In this document: one piece after another, positions 1-6,266 of the stretch
How the letters are laid out: each line of letters opens with the position of its first letter
Position numbering within the stretch: position 1 is the first letter of the stretch
From: Archaeoglobus sp. JdFR-24
Lineage (GTDB): Archaea; Halobacteriota; Archaeoglobi; Archaeoglobales; Archaeoglobaceae
Length of the DNA stretch: 6,266 nucleotides
Direction: 5' to 3'
Assembly (NCBI GenBank): GCA_002011215.1
Contig: MTML01000032.1
Coordinates: 1 to 6,266, forward strand
Notes under the pieces: generated by a model
Database searches by the model: none
Told to the model about the DNA's origin: nothing
Seen by the model: only the letters and a program-made list of their open reading frames with translations
Program-made: the position numbers and the translations under genes

Positions 1-3000
1 CTCGAACCAGTCCTGAGGCTTGTATCTGATTGTGATTTCGAGATTGCCAGTCTCGTTGATCCAGAATCCATTGATGATTGAGTACAGGGGAATTGATTTG
101 ACCGTTTCAACCTTTTTACCGTCCTTGTAGACTCTGGCTTCCCACAAGGGATCGTATGCTTCGGCGAAGGAGAGCATGAAGGGTTTTGTTGCGTTTACCT
201 TGACTTTCCACAAAGTGGGATTGATTTTTTCGTATGAGATAATTTTTGCTGGGTTTTCTTTGATTTCGAAGAGCTGGTCAATGGTTTGGTTTGTTTCGGT
301 TGAGTAAAGCCAGAGAACATCGAGTTTTGCGTTATCGCCCAGAGGCTTAATTTCAAGTCTGTATGTTCCTCTTTCGAGGTAGAACATCGGTGTGTATGTA
401 AAGTTTGATGAGCTTGCATTAAGCCTGAAAGTGATGTTGCCAATTGAGATTTCAAAGCTTCCAATACCTTTGAGAGCAAGCTTATAGGTTCCGTTTTTGA
501 TGATTTCGATGTCCTGCCAGGCTTTGCCGTTTTTGTTTAATGATAGTAATTCGCCGTTACTTGCGTTGATGTTTCTGGTTATTTCAGCGTTGGATCTGTA
601 GAGGTCGGATTCAGCTTCGAAAATATAGATTACTGTTTTGTTCTGGAGGAGTTTTTCTACTTCTTTTTGAGCTTTGTAGTATTCCCTTTCGGGGATTAAC
701 ACGAAGAGGTTTACGGCGTTGAAGCCGTTGACGTTTTCAAGAACTATTTCATGCGTCCCTTTTTCGAGGTAGAACGTTCCGAGTTCTGTCCACATGAACT
801 TGTTCAGCTGGTCTTTTGTTTTAATGCTGATGGGCTTGCCGTCAAGGTAGACTTTTATTTCTCCCCCCTTCTGGTTTTTGAAGTAGCGGATGAAGAGCTT
901 ATAGTTGTCGGGTTTGTCAACGCTGAAGGGTATGGTTAGGTTTGTTTTTGCGTTTGTATAAACATATCCTAGTTCGTAGTCAAACTGCCAGTTATCAAGC
1001 CCTAATTGGTTTAAGGGACCTCTGTGCCACTCGCCATGTGCAGGATCGTTTGCAAAAGCACGAGACCATTTCCCACTATTGAGGGAATGAAAACTTGTAT
1101 GCACCGCTAAAGGTATAATTATTACATCCTGGTTTGCTAAAGAATTATCAACCAAAAGCGATTTAGTATTCCCATCAGAAGAAATAATATAGTCATAATA
1201 CATATGTTTTTGATCTATTAGACATATAGCTATTTTATATACTTCAAAAGATTTAAGGTTGTATAGTGTTTCGAGTAAATCTAAACCACCACCGATTAAT
1301 ACACTCTTAGTGTTTACCCATATATTTTTTGCAGAATAATTAGACTTGAAAATCAGCACTTTGTCAAATTTCTTAACAAATTTTAGGTCTCTTTGATTCT
1401 TTAGGCTGCTAATGATTTTATCATTTTCAAATTTTTCTCTATTTTCGTTTCGTTTAGCTCCAGGAAATATCAAGTAATACCAGTGATTTACTGTCATGTT
1501 GTGATATATCAGATAATCTGCTCCAATAGTCGCCAAATATTTGCCAAAATTGTCTGTTGAATTTTTCAAAAGCAATCTATCGTATGTAAACAAGAAGTAG
1601 AAATTTGAATACGGGGTGAATGTCGAAAACGCTGGAACTGGAGAAGAGATTGTATCTATTATTGCAATCTTCCCCCACTCAAATAACCTAATTTTGAATG
1701 GATGCGCCAAAGAAAAATATACAACTTTTTCTGCTTTTTCCTGCTTTAAATACTGGTATGCTGAATGTGCATCTTCTGGAACATCGGCCGGCAGATACAC
1801 TTTGTTGAAAAACCCATTTGCATTTGGATACGCATACACGGCAAAATTAGTTAGTAAAAATACTACAATCAAGTATTGTATGTATTTGTTACTCGTATTT
1901 TTTAATATTTTATCTATAAAAAATGCTATCAAAACGCTATATGAAAACGCTAATAATCCAACCCATTTATTTGGGCCTCTAAATATCCAACCATAAGGTG
2001 CGTCAAACACAAGCCAATAGTAAAAATTCTGCAAACCCTTGGATCCCATTGCCAAGATAGTAACCACCAACGCAAATATTGTAAAGAATAAAACAACCTT
2101 GTTTCTTCTATTCACAACAATCGCTAGAAATGCAGAAATAACAACTACAATACCACACAATGTCCACAATGTTTCAAAAACTGTATCGGGTGGTTTATAG
2201 GAAGTTCTAATGAACCACGTACTAACGAGCATTAGTACATTCAATATGTTGCTGTTTCTACTTAGTGTATCAACTATCTCTTTACTTGGTGCGTATTGAG
2301 GCGTTGCTTCCGAAAAAAGGGTCGGCAACAACCAATAAGAGCTAAAGAAGATAAATAAAATATAAATGCAGACGACGCTTACAACACTATTCCTGAGAAT
2401 TTTCAGTCTATTTTTATTATCTGAAAAAATAATTGAAAAAACAAACCAGCCAATAATAATGATTGAATTAAAAAAGAAGTAGTGAGGGGTAGCGGACGAC
2501 AAAACTAATAGAACGGAAACAGCAACTACAAATTTTAGCTTGAAGCCAGATACCGTCAACTTGTGACAAAATAGAAATATAAGCGGCGTTAGAGCATAAC
2601 CCAGTAAAAACGCCTGTTGGTGCATCCTTTGAATAGCCCAAGGATTAAACATATAAAACAGAGCAGAGAGTATGCCAATTAAAATCAAGGAAGCGTCTTT
2701 TCTCTTTATGACATTTGTAATCAATATATACATCGAAACTCCTGCAAGATATAATGTCCCAAGAAATATTACCTTAAAATACGTCTCTGGTGAGCATAAA
2801 CCAAAAGCTTTCAAAAATACATACAATGGATACCTATAAACAATTCTTAACAATTGCTCAAAAGTTGGAAATGATCCATATTGATCCCATAGTGGGTATG
2901 AAGTCTCCAAAAATCTCTCAACTGAGTATGCCAGTAGAAAATCCCCGTATGCAATTAAACCTGGCTTAATTATTATTTTTAGGGTTGAGATTATAAGAGC

Positions 3001-3057
3001 GAGCATTAAAATGAGTAACGGTATTATATAAAATCTTAAAAAATATCTCGAATCCAT
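1..3057 (-). CDS. GT-C-fold membrane glycosyltransferase, AftD/DUF3367-like or YfhO-like, 3' end outside window
   Basis: The frame is open for 1019 codons from ATG at 3057 to the left edge, with no frameshift. Residues 1-410 hold about eleven hydrophobic segments (for example 8-30, 122-138, 175-212, 225-247, 298-337, 365-382, 393-410). The first outer loop has AYGDF (Asp39, a candidate catalytic acid of GT-C enzymes), then PLWDQYGSF, and later FNPWAIQRMHQQ, SSYWLLPTL and FRGPNKWV. These resemble the N-terminal half of AftD-type arabinofuranosyltransferases (DUF3367). Residues 411-1019 are soluble and probably outside the cell. They contain two related beta-sandwich-like modules (about 695-790 and 850-920) and a YfhO-like stretch near 945-1019 (YDPLWEARV, NGFWI, RYKPQ). 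Family knowledge implies transfer of a sugar from a polyprenyl-phosphate donor; sugar and acceptor are unknown. A further membrane helix may lie beyond the edge. It follows the phosphohydrolase by 12 bases. Codon use changes sharply near residue 690. The membrane GT-C assignment is fairly sure, the exact family less so. Confidence 0.8.
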   Translation of the reverse strand, partial: MDSRYFLRFYIIPLLILMLALIISTLKIIIKPGLIAYGDFLLAYSVERFLETSYPLWDQYGSFPTFEQLLRIVYRYPLYVFLKAFGLCSPETYFKVIFLGTLYLAGVSMYILITNVIKRKDASLILIGILSALFYMFNPWAIQRMHQQAFLLGYALTPLIFLFCHKLTVSGFKLKFVVAVSVLLVLSSATPHYFFFNSIIIIGWFVFSIIFSDNKNRLKILRNSVVSVVCIYILFIFFSSYWLLPTLFSEATPQYAPSKEIVDTLSRNSNILNVLMLVSTWFIRTSYKPPDTVFETLWTLCGIVVVISAFLAIVVNRRNKVVLFFTIFALVVTILAMGSKGLQNFYYWLVFDAPYGWIFRGPNKWVGLLAFSYSVLIAFFIDKILKNTSNKYIQYLIVVFLLTNFAVYAYPNANGFFNKVYLPADVPEDAHSAYQYLKQEKAEKVVYFSLAHPFKIRLFEWGKIAIIDTISSPVPAFSTFTPYSNFYFLFTYDRLLLKNSTDNFGKYLATIGADYLIYHNMTVNHWYYLIFPGAKRNENREKFENDKIISSLKNQRDLKFVKKFDKVLIFKSNYSAKNIWVNTKSVLIGGGLDLLETLYNLKSFEVYKIAICLIDQKHMYYDYIISSDGNTKSLLVDNSLANQDVIIIPLAVHTSFHSLNSGKWSRAFANDPAHGEWHRGPLNQLGLDNWQFDYELGYVYTNAKTNLTIPFSVDKPDNYKLFIRYFKNQKGGEIKVYLDGKPISIKTKDQLNKFMWTELGTFYLEKGTHEIVLENVNGFNAVNLFVLIPEREYYKAQKEVEKLLQNKTVIYIFEAESDLYRSNAEITRNINASNGELLSLNKNGKAWQDIEIIKNGTYKLALKGIGSFEISIGNITFRLNASSSNFTYTPMFYLERGTYRLEIKPLGDNAKLDVLWLYSTETNQTIDQLFEIKENPAKIISYEKINPTLWKVKVNATKPFMLSFAEAYDPLWEARVYKDGKKVETVKSIPLYSIINGFWINETGNLEITIRYKPQDWFE
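366..775 (-). repeat. Two copies of a module motif within the GT-C outer domain
   Basis: The stretches 366-385 and 756-775 match at 18 of 20 bases, including 14 identical bases in a row (372-385 and 762-775). They are exactly 390 bases apart and therefore in the same frame. They encode FYLERGT (residues 892-898) and FYLEKGT (762-768), each followed by alternating hydrophobic residues and then a hydrophobic strand (FVLIPE, LDVLWLY). This suggests an internal duplication of a beta-rich, possibly sugar-binding module. The carbohydrate-binding role is inferred. Confidence 0.55.
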
Positions 3058-3069
3058 GTTCCCCACCAA
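3058..3069 (-). promoter_or_regulatory. Ribosome-binding site for the GT-C gene
   Basis: The 12-base gap between the phosphohydrolase stop and the GT-C ATG reads TTGGTGGGGAAC on the coding strand. GGTG (3067-3064) can pair with the archaeal 16S rRNA tail and lies 6 bases before the ATG. The match is moderate. The short gap also favours translational coupling. Confidence 0.5.
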
Positions 3070-4623
3070 TTAGCTTTTTAATTTATCTTTTACTTTTTGA
3101 ATTGCTCGTCTTATCCCGAAAATAGTATAAATATCCGAGTATTTTGGTTTGTTAATTTTGATGAAATTGTCTGAAAAAGCATCCAAAATAACTTTTCCAT
3201 CAATATGTGTAGGAATAGATATTCCAAATAAATATAAAATAGTAGGAAAAATATCTTCAACTCTTGCCTTTATTGTAGTCTTTTTGATGTTTTTGCCATA
3301 AATAAGCACGATTCCGTCAGGTGTATGGTCACCCGTTTTAAATGCGGGAGCTTCAGCGGGAGAAAGAAGATACTTCTTTTTTCTTATTGCAAATGGAGGA
3401 ATTAGAAATTCAGACGTTGTGTAACCTTTTTTGAATTTTAGAATAATGTCAGGAATACTGCTTGAATACTTACCGTTATAAACATCCTCTCTGGGTATAG
3501 CTTCCAAAAATTGCTCGCCATTCTCGTCTCTTAAACTGTTTAATTCTGAAATTAGCTTTCTTTTTATAAATTCTCTTTCTTCACTATTATCTGCGTTAAT
3601 TATTATTCCAGATGATGTATGCGAATACATATAACATTTGCTAGTGTCGATGTTATAGGCGAAACCATTTTTTAAATCTTTGAATTTTAACAAAAAGCTG
3701 ACAGGAGAACCAATTTTCGACAGCTTCTTCATAAGCTTTATAGAGTAGAACATCATCAACAACCTAAGAATTGATAATCTATTACTCAACTTGATCATTT
3801 TTTTATCTAACAAAAAAGAATTTGTATAAAATATTTTTTTAACATTACTAAATCCGTGATCGCTGATAAGAATGATGTAGTCAAAATAATTCAAAGACAT
3901 AATTGAGCCTATGAAATTGTCTATCTCCACGTAGTTCTTTAAGATTTCTTCCGGATAATCGATGATATAATGTTGAAGCCTATCCAAACTCGTAAGAACG
4001 ATAAAAGTGAACGACGGATTTACTCTTTTAATCAGTTCAATTAGGATTTTCATTTTGTTATTAATTTCTTGGTTGTATTTTTCCACGATAGATTTAACAC
4101 TCCTAATATCACCTTTTAGCATCTCCCATCTGACCTTGCTAACCCCCTCTTCGGGGTCTGTTTCTATTTCGTAATTCTTACTTAAAAGTTCGTGTTTTAA
4201 CTCTGGAGGGTAGGTAAAATTGCTTTCCAGCGATGGCGTAGGCATGCCGGATATAAAAACACCGTTTACTTTATCCGGTGGAAATGTTAATGGAACATTC
4301 ATGATTATTTGTCTATGTCCAAATTCGTCCAGTATTTCCCAAATTTTTGGTGACTCAATGTTTTTTGAACTAACGACTCTAAGTTGTCCGTTTTCGATGT
4401 AGTAGAAATCATAGACGCCATGTTTATCCGGTTTTACGCCCGTTACTATCGTAGCCCATGCTGGTGGAGACATCGGTGGAATCGTACTCTCCAGAACCCC
4501 CCAAGCTCCATTCTCCATTAAGTATTTGAAAGTTGGCAATTTGCCCTCATCAGCCCAAGGTTTTATTAAATCCCAGGTTGCACCATCCAGGCCAATTACT
4601 ATGACTTTTGGTCTGTCTTCCAT
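3070..4623 (-). CDS. AP-superfamily phosphohydrolase/phosphodiesterase (COG3379-like)
   Basis: This is a complete 517-residue protein of the alkaline phosphatase / type I phosphodiesterase superfamily. The opening GLDGATWDLI, then PPMSPPAWATIVTG and KHGVYDF, match the COG3379 group. Numbered from the chosen ATG, all expected metal and catalytic residues are present: Asp13, the nucleophile Ser52 of SPPAW, Asp214 and His218 (LDRLQH), Asp255-His256 (ISDHGF) and His433 (GDHTPDG). The C-terminal DIFPTILYLFG and DGKVIL are also family-typical. There is no signal peptide or clear membrane helix, so it is probably cytosolic. A basic-hydrophobic stretch (about 278-317) and a lysine-rich C-terminal helix could touch the membrane. 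A GTG at 4632 in the same frame overlaps the upstream stop, but the ATG at 4623 has a much better-placed ribosome-binding site. The substrate is unknown; its place between glycosyltransferase genes suggests a phosphorylated sugar, nucleotide-sugar or lipid-phosphate intermediate. The 5' end is GC-richer than the very AT-rich middle. Confidence 0.88.
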   Translation of the reverse strand: MEDRPKVIVIGLDGATWDLIKPWADEGKLPTFKYLMENGAWGVLESTIPPMSPPAWATIVTGVKPDKHGVYDFYYIENGQLRVVSSKNIESPKIWEILDEFGHRQIIMNVPLTFPPDKVNGVFISGMPTPSLESNFTYPPELKHELLSKNYEIETDPEEGVSKVRWEMLKGDIRSVKSIVEKYNQEINNKMKILIELIKRVNPSFTFIVLTSLDRLQHYIIDYPEEILKNYVEIDNFIGSIMSLNYFDYIILISDHGFSNVKKIFYTNSFLLDKKMIKLSNRLSILRLLMMFYSIKLMKKLSKIGSPVSFLLKFKDLKNGFAYNIDTSKCYMYSHTSSGIIINADNSEEREFIKRKLISELNSLRDENGEQFLEAIPREDVYNGKYSSSIPDIILKFKKGYTTSEFLIPPFAIRKKKYLLSPAEAPAFKTGDHTPDGIVLIYGKNIKKTTIKARVEDIFPTILYLFGISIPTHIDGKVILDAFSDNFIKINKPKYSDIYTIFGIRRAIQKVKDKLKS

Positions 4624-4635
4624 CTGTTTCACCTC
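4624..4635 (-). promoter_or_regulatory. Strong Shine-Dalgarno site that sets the phosphohydrolase start
   Basis: GAGGTGA (4635-4629) is a seven-base match to the archaeal Shine-Dalgarno consensus and lies 5 bases before the ATG at 4623. It contains the stop codon of the upstream glycosyltransferase frame (AGG TGA), so termination of one gene and initiation of the next share the same bases. This favours ATG 4623 over GTG 4632. Confidence 0.7.
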
Positions 4636-4907
4636 ATGTCCGAATCCACAAGTAAAACATATCTCCCCATTGCTTTCCCCAACCCGAAGTTCTTGGCCTT
4701 AGCCCTCTCGCAATCCAACTGGTAGACCTTCGCCCCGTAACTCTCAGCGATTTCAACAGTACTGTCTTCAGAAAACCTGTCAACGACGAGTATTTCAATA
4801 TTTTTATAGCTTTGATTTATTATCGATTTCAGGCATAGACCAATATTTTTTTCTGAGTTATACGTCGGAACAATCACTGAAACCAACGGCAAATTATCCA
4901 CTTCCAT
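4629..4907 (-). pseudogene. Family 2 glycosyltransferase, truncated after the DxD motif
   Basis: The 92-residue product has the N-terminal half of a GT-A fold family 2 glycosyltransferase: VSVIVPTYNSEKNIGLCLKSI (residues 9-29, nucleotide-sugar-binding start), then IEILVVDRFSEDST, ERAKAKNFG and finally YVLLVDSDM, which carries the DxD metal-binding motif. It then stops (MR, TGA). Family members normally run to about 250-350 residues, so the acceptor-binding half is missing. No continuation exists in another frame, because the phosphohydrolase begins immediately. A deletion that joined the two genes is the likely cause. I chose ATG 4907 because GGTGA lies 5 bases upstream; ATG 4910 and TTG 4922 are possible longer starts (93 and 97 residues). 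It may be a remnant, or a short peptide kept for translational coupling. It is unlikely to be an active transferase alone. Confidence 0.8.
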
Positions 4908-4911
4908 CATA

Positions 4912-4917
4912 CTCACC
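4912..4917 (-). promoter_or_regulatory. Ribosome-binding site of the truncated glycosyltransferase
   Basis: GGTGAG on the coding strand lies 4 bases before ATG 4907, and only 1 base before ATG 4910. This spacing is the reason for choosing 4907. An intact site suggests the 5' end of this gene is still able to be translated. Confidence 0.5.
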
Positions 4918-4970
4918 GACAACAGATGTTAATATTCTCTCAAACCTCTCCGCGCTCTCATCTCAAATAA

Positions 4971-5023
4971 CACCATGCATCTTGGTGAGCACATCGATTG
5001 CTCAGCTCTCTCCTTCAGAGAGC
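4971..5023. repeat. Cluster of three short inverted repeats between the ATPase and the glycan genes
   Basis: The gap 4923-5064 contains no convincing gene. It holds a perfect 7-base stem, GCTCTCT/AGAGAGC (5005-5011 and 5017-5023) with a 5-base loop. Directly beside it is a 5-base stem, TGAGC/GCTCA (4986-4990 and 5000-5004), and overlapping that is CACCA/TGGTG (4971-4975 and 4983-4987). The first two are each 19 bases long and abut. No T-run follows on the minus strand, so this is not a typical archaeal terminator. It may be RNA structure or chance. Confidence 0.4.
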
Positions 5024-5064
5024 ATACACGACCTGCCAGCATCAGCCCGCAACTCTCGACAATC

Positions 5065-6266
5065 TCAACCGCACTCACCGTAAAACCCATCCATGTCCTT
5101 CAAATCGAAGCAGTAAACCCTTCTCCCATCGTATTCGTCGATCTTCTCTGAAAAGCTCCTTGCAAAGACTGCAAAGCTCTCTTTTCTTTCACCATTGAAC
5201 CACTCAACGTATTCCGACTTTCTCGCGATCTCCCTACAAACTCTTTCGGCATCGACTCCTTCCTGCCACTTGCACTCACCAAACAGGATCTCCCTGCCTC
5301 TCTCATTCAGCGCGAGTATGTCTATCTCCCTATCTTTATGCCACCATCGACCAATTTTCGTGAAGTCCAGCCGTCCCTCTTTAACCAGGTCCGCCACAAA
5401 TTCCCTGCACACGTCCTCAAAAACACGTCCCGCGTAGGAATTGAACTTCTCATCGGAGAAATCGTAGACTTCCAGCTCTATTTCCTCTCTGTATCTGTAA
5501 ACGAACCTTATCCAGAAGTTGAAGTAGTTGTCCTTGATCTTTATTATTCCCCTGTTCCTCCCCACAATCGGTTTTTCCCTCGTTATTATGTCCATCCTCT
5601 CGAGGATTTTCAGGTATTTTGGGAGGTTCGTAACGTCCACGAAAGACCTGGATGCTATCTTTCCCATTTTCGTCTCCCCTAATGCTATGCTCTCAAGTAT
5701 CCTGAGGTATATTTCCGGCTCCCTAAGTTCATCTTTCAGCAGTCTCTCCGCCTCGTCGTAAAGATAGCCGAACTTGTTGAAGAACAGCCTTTCCAGATTC
5801 TCCTGCAGGGTTATACCGTCGTCAAACTCCTGAAGGTAGGCGGGAACTCCACCGACGCACATGTAAACCCTAATCCTGTCCTCTACTGAGTATTTCGGCA
5901 AAAACTCTGAAACATGCCTGAATTTCAGAGAACCCACATTCATTCTGAGCTTTACCCTTCCGTACAGCGGTTGTCTGTAAGACAGCAGGGACTCCATCGT
6001 CCCTATCAGCGACCCGCAGAAAATCAGCCTCACATCACTCTCAGCCAGTATTTCATCTATTATGTACTGAAAGAGGGAGGGCACCCCGGGGTTCTTCTCA
6101 ACCCAGTAGGAGAACTCGTCAAACACGAAAATAATGTCCTGATCCTTCACGTCCTCGAAGAACTCCTCGAAATTCTTTGCCTCGATATACGTTCTGAACG
6201 TCTTGGAAAACCTCTCCTTAAACCTTTCGAATTCCGCCTCAATTTTGTTCTTCTGACAGAGGAAAT
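5065..6266 (-). CDS. Archaeal ATPase with C-terminal DUF234 nuclease-like domain, 5' end outside window
   Basis: The frame is open from the right edge to TGA at 5065, giving 399 residues; the start and Walker A motif lie beyond the edge, probably some 60-70 residues away. Numbering from the first full codon, IIFVFDEF (44-51) is the Walker B motif with Asp49-Glu50. FCGS (82-85), PLYGR (99-103) and GGVPAYL (138-144) are typical of the archaeal ATPase family (COG1672, PF01637). A winged-helix-like region follows (about 190-235). The DUF234 domain (about 245-375) has NYFNFWIRF, GRVFED, IGRWWHKDREIDILAL and FGECKW, placing Glu283, Asp315, Glu330 and Lys332 as a PD-(D/E)XK pattern. The cellular role of this multi-copy family is not established. 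Its GC content is higher than that of the glycan genes, and it is separated from them by 142 bases, so it is probably functionally unrelated. Confidence 0.92.
   Translation of the reverse strand, partial: FLCQKNKIEAEFERFKERFSKTFRTYIEAKNFEEFFEDVKDQDIIFVFDEFSYWVEKNPGVPSLFQYIIDEILAESDVRLIFCGSLIGTMESLLSYRQPLYGRVKLRMNVGSLKFRHVSEFLPKYSVEDRIRVYMCVGGVPAYLQEFDDGITLQENLERLFFNKFGYLYDEAERLLKDELREPEIYLRILESIALGETKMGKIASRSFVDVTNLPKYLKILERMDIITREKPIVGRNRGIIKIKDNYFNFWIRFVYRYREEIELEVYDFSDEKFNSYAGRVFEDVCREFVADLVKEGRLDFTKIGRWWHKDREIDILALNERGREILFGECKWQEGVDAERVCREIARKSEYVEWFNGERKESFAVFARSFSEKIDEYDGRRVYCFDLKDMDGFYGECG

Noticed and set aside
195..479. Minus-strand 94-codon frame with many Ser, Thr and Lys residues
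   Set aside because: It lies wholly inside the GT-C gene in another frame, with low-complexity composition and no family motif.
751..1996. Plus-strand frames at 751-939 and 1616-1996
   Set aside because: Both are antisense to the continuous GT-C frame, whose translation gives clear membrane segments and family motifs; no ribosome-binding site or recognisable motif supports the plus frames.
4629..4640. Programmed frameshift joining the glycosyltransferase to the phosphohydrolase
   Set aside because: No slippery heptamer is present at the overlap, and the phosphohydrolase has its own strong Shine-Dalgarno and ATG.
4929..4936. AATATTAA on the minus strand as a TATA box for the glycan unit
   Set aside because: It is a weak match with no clear BRE, and its position would place the transcript start at or beyond the ATG, which conflicts with the GGTGAG ribosome-binding site.
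5005..5023. Hairpin as a transcription terminator for the ATPase gene
   Set aside because: No T-run follows it on the minus strand, and archaeal termination usually depends on T-tracts rather than hairpins.
4930..5064. Short open frame in the gap after the ATPase
   Set aside because: A frame of roughly 40 codons is open there, but the product is Cys/Arg/Met-rich with no motif and no ribosome-binding site. It looks like chance.
4998..5761. Plus-strand frames opposite the ATPase and the minus frame 5100-5306
   Set aside because: They are shadows of the ATPase gene. The Ser/His/Pro-rich products are typical of antisense translation.

Overview
All supported genes in this window lie on the minus strand, and the DNA looks like a thermophilic euryarchaeon. 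The ribosome-binding sites contain GGTG or GGTGA cores. Arginine is mostly AGA/AGG and isoleucine often ATA. The rightmost gene is an ATPase with a DUF234 tail, a family typical of archaea. Archaeoglobales is my best guess and Thermococcales is possible, but neither is proven from the sequence alone.

Reading in the direction of transcription (right to left), the window opens with an archaeal ATPase that lacks its N-terminus at the window edge (6266 to 5065). It has a Walker B motif and an apparently complete PD-(D/E)XK-like DUF234 domain. A 142-base gap follows (5064-4923) that holds short hairpins and no convincing gene. Next comes a tight three-gene run. A family 2 glycosyltransferase ends just after its DxD motif and is probably a 3'-truncated remnant (4907-4629). 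A complete AP-superfamily phosphohydrolase of the COG3379 type has all its metal and nucleophile residues (4623-3070). Last is a very large membrane glycosyltransferase of GT-C type, AftD/DUF3367-like or YfhO-like, with a long outer domain; it runs off the left edge (3057-1).

The last three genes look like one transcription unit: their spacing is an overlap and a 12-base gap, and each start has a plausible ribosome-binding site. Together they suggest synthesis or modification of a surface glycan or lipid-linked sugar. The GT-C protein would transfer a sugar from a lipid carrier on the outer face of the membrane, and the phosphohydrolase would act on a phosphorylated intermediate in the cytosol. 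The substrates cannot be read from the sequence.

The most notable pattern is mosaicism. GC-richer, host-like stretches (part of the truncated glycosyltransferase, the 5' end of the phosphohydrolase, the 3' third of the GT-C gene) alternate with very AT-rich stretches inside continuous reading frames. In the GT-C gene the change also appears in synonymous codon choice. This is what recombination between paralogous surface-glycan genes would leave. I found no RNA genes, CRISPR arrays or recognisable insertion sequences.
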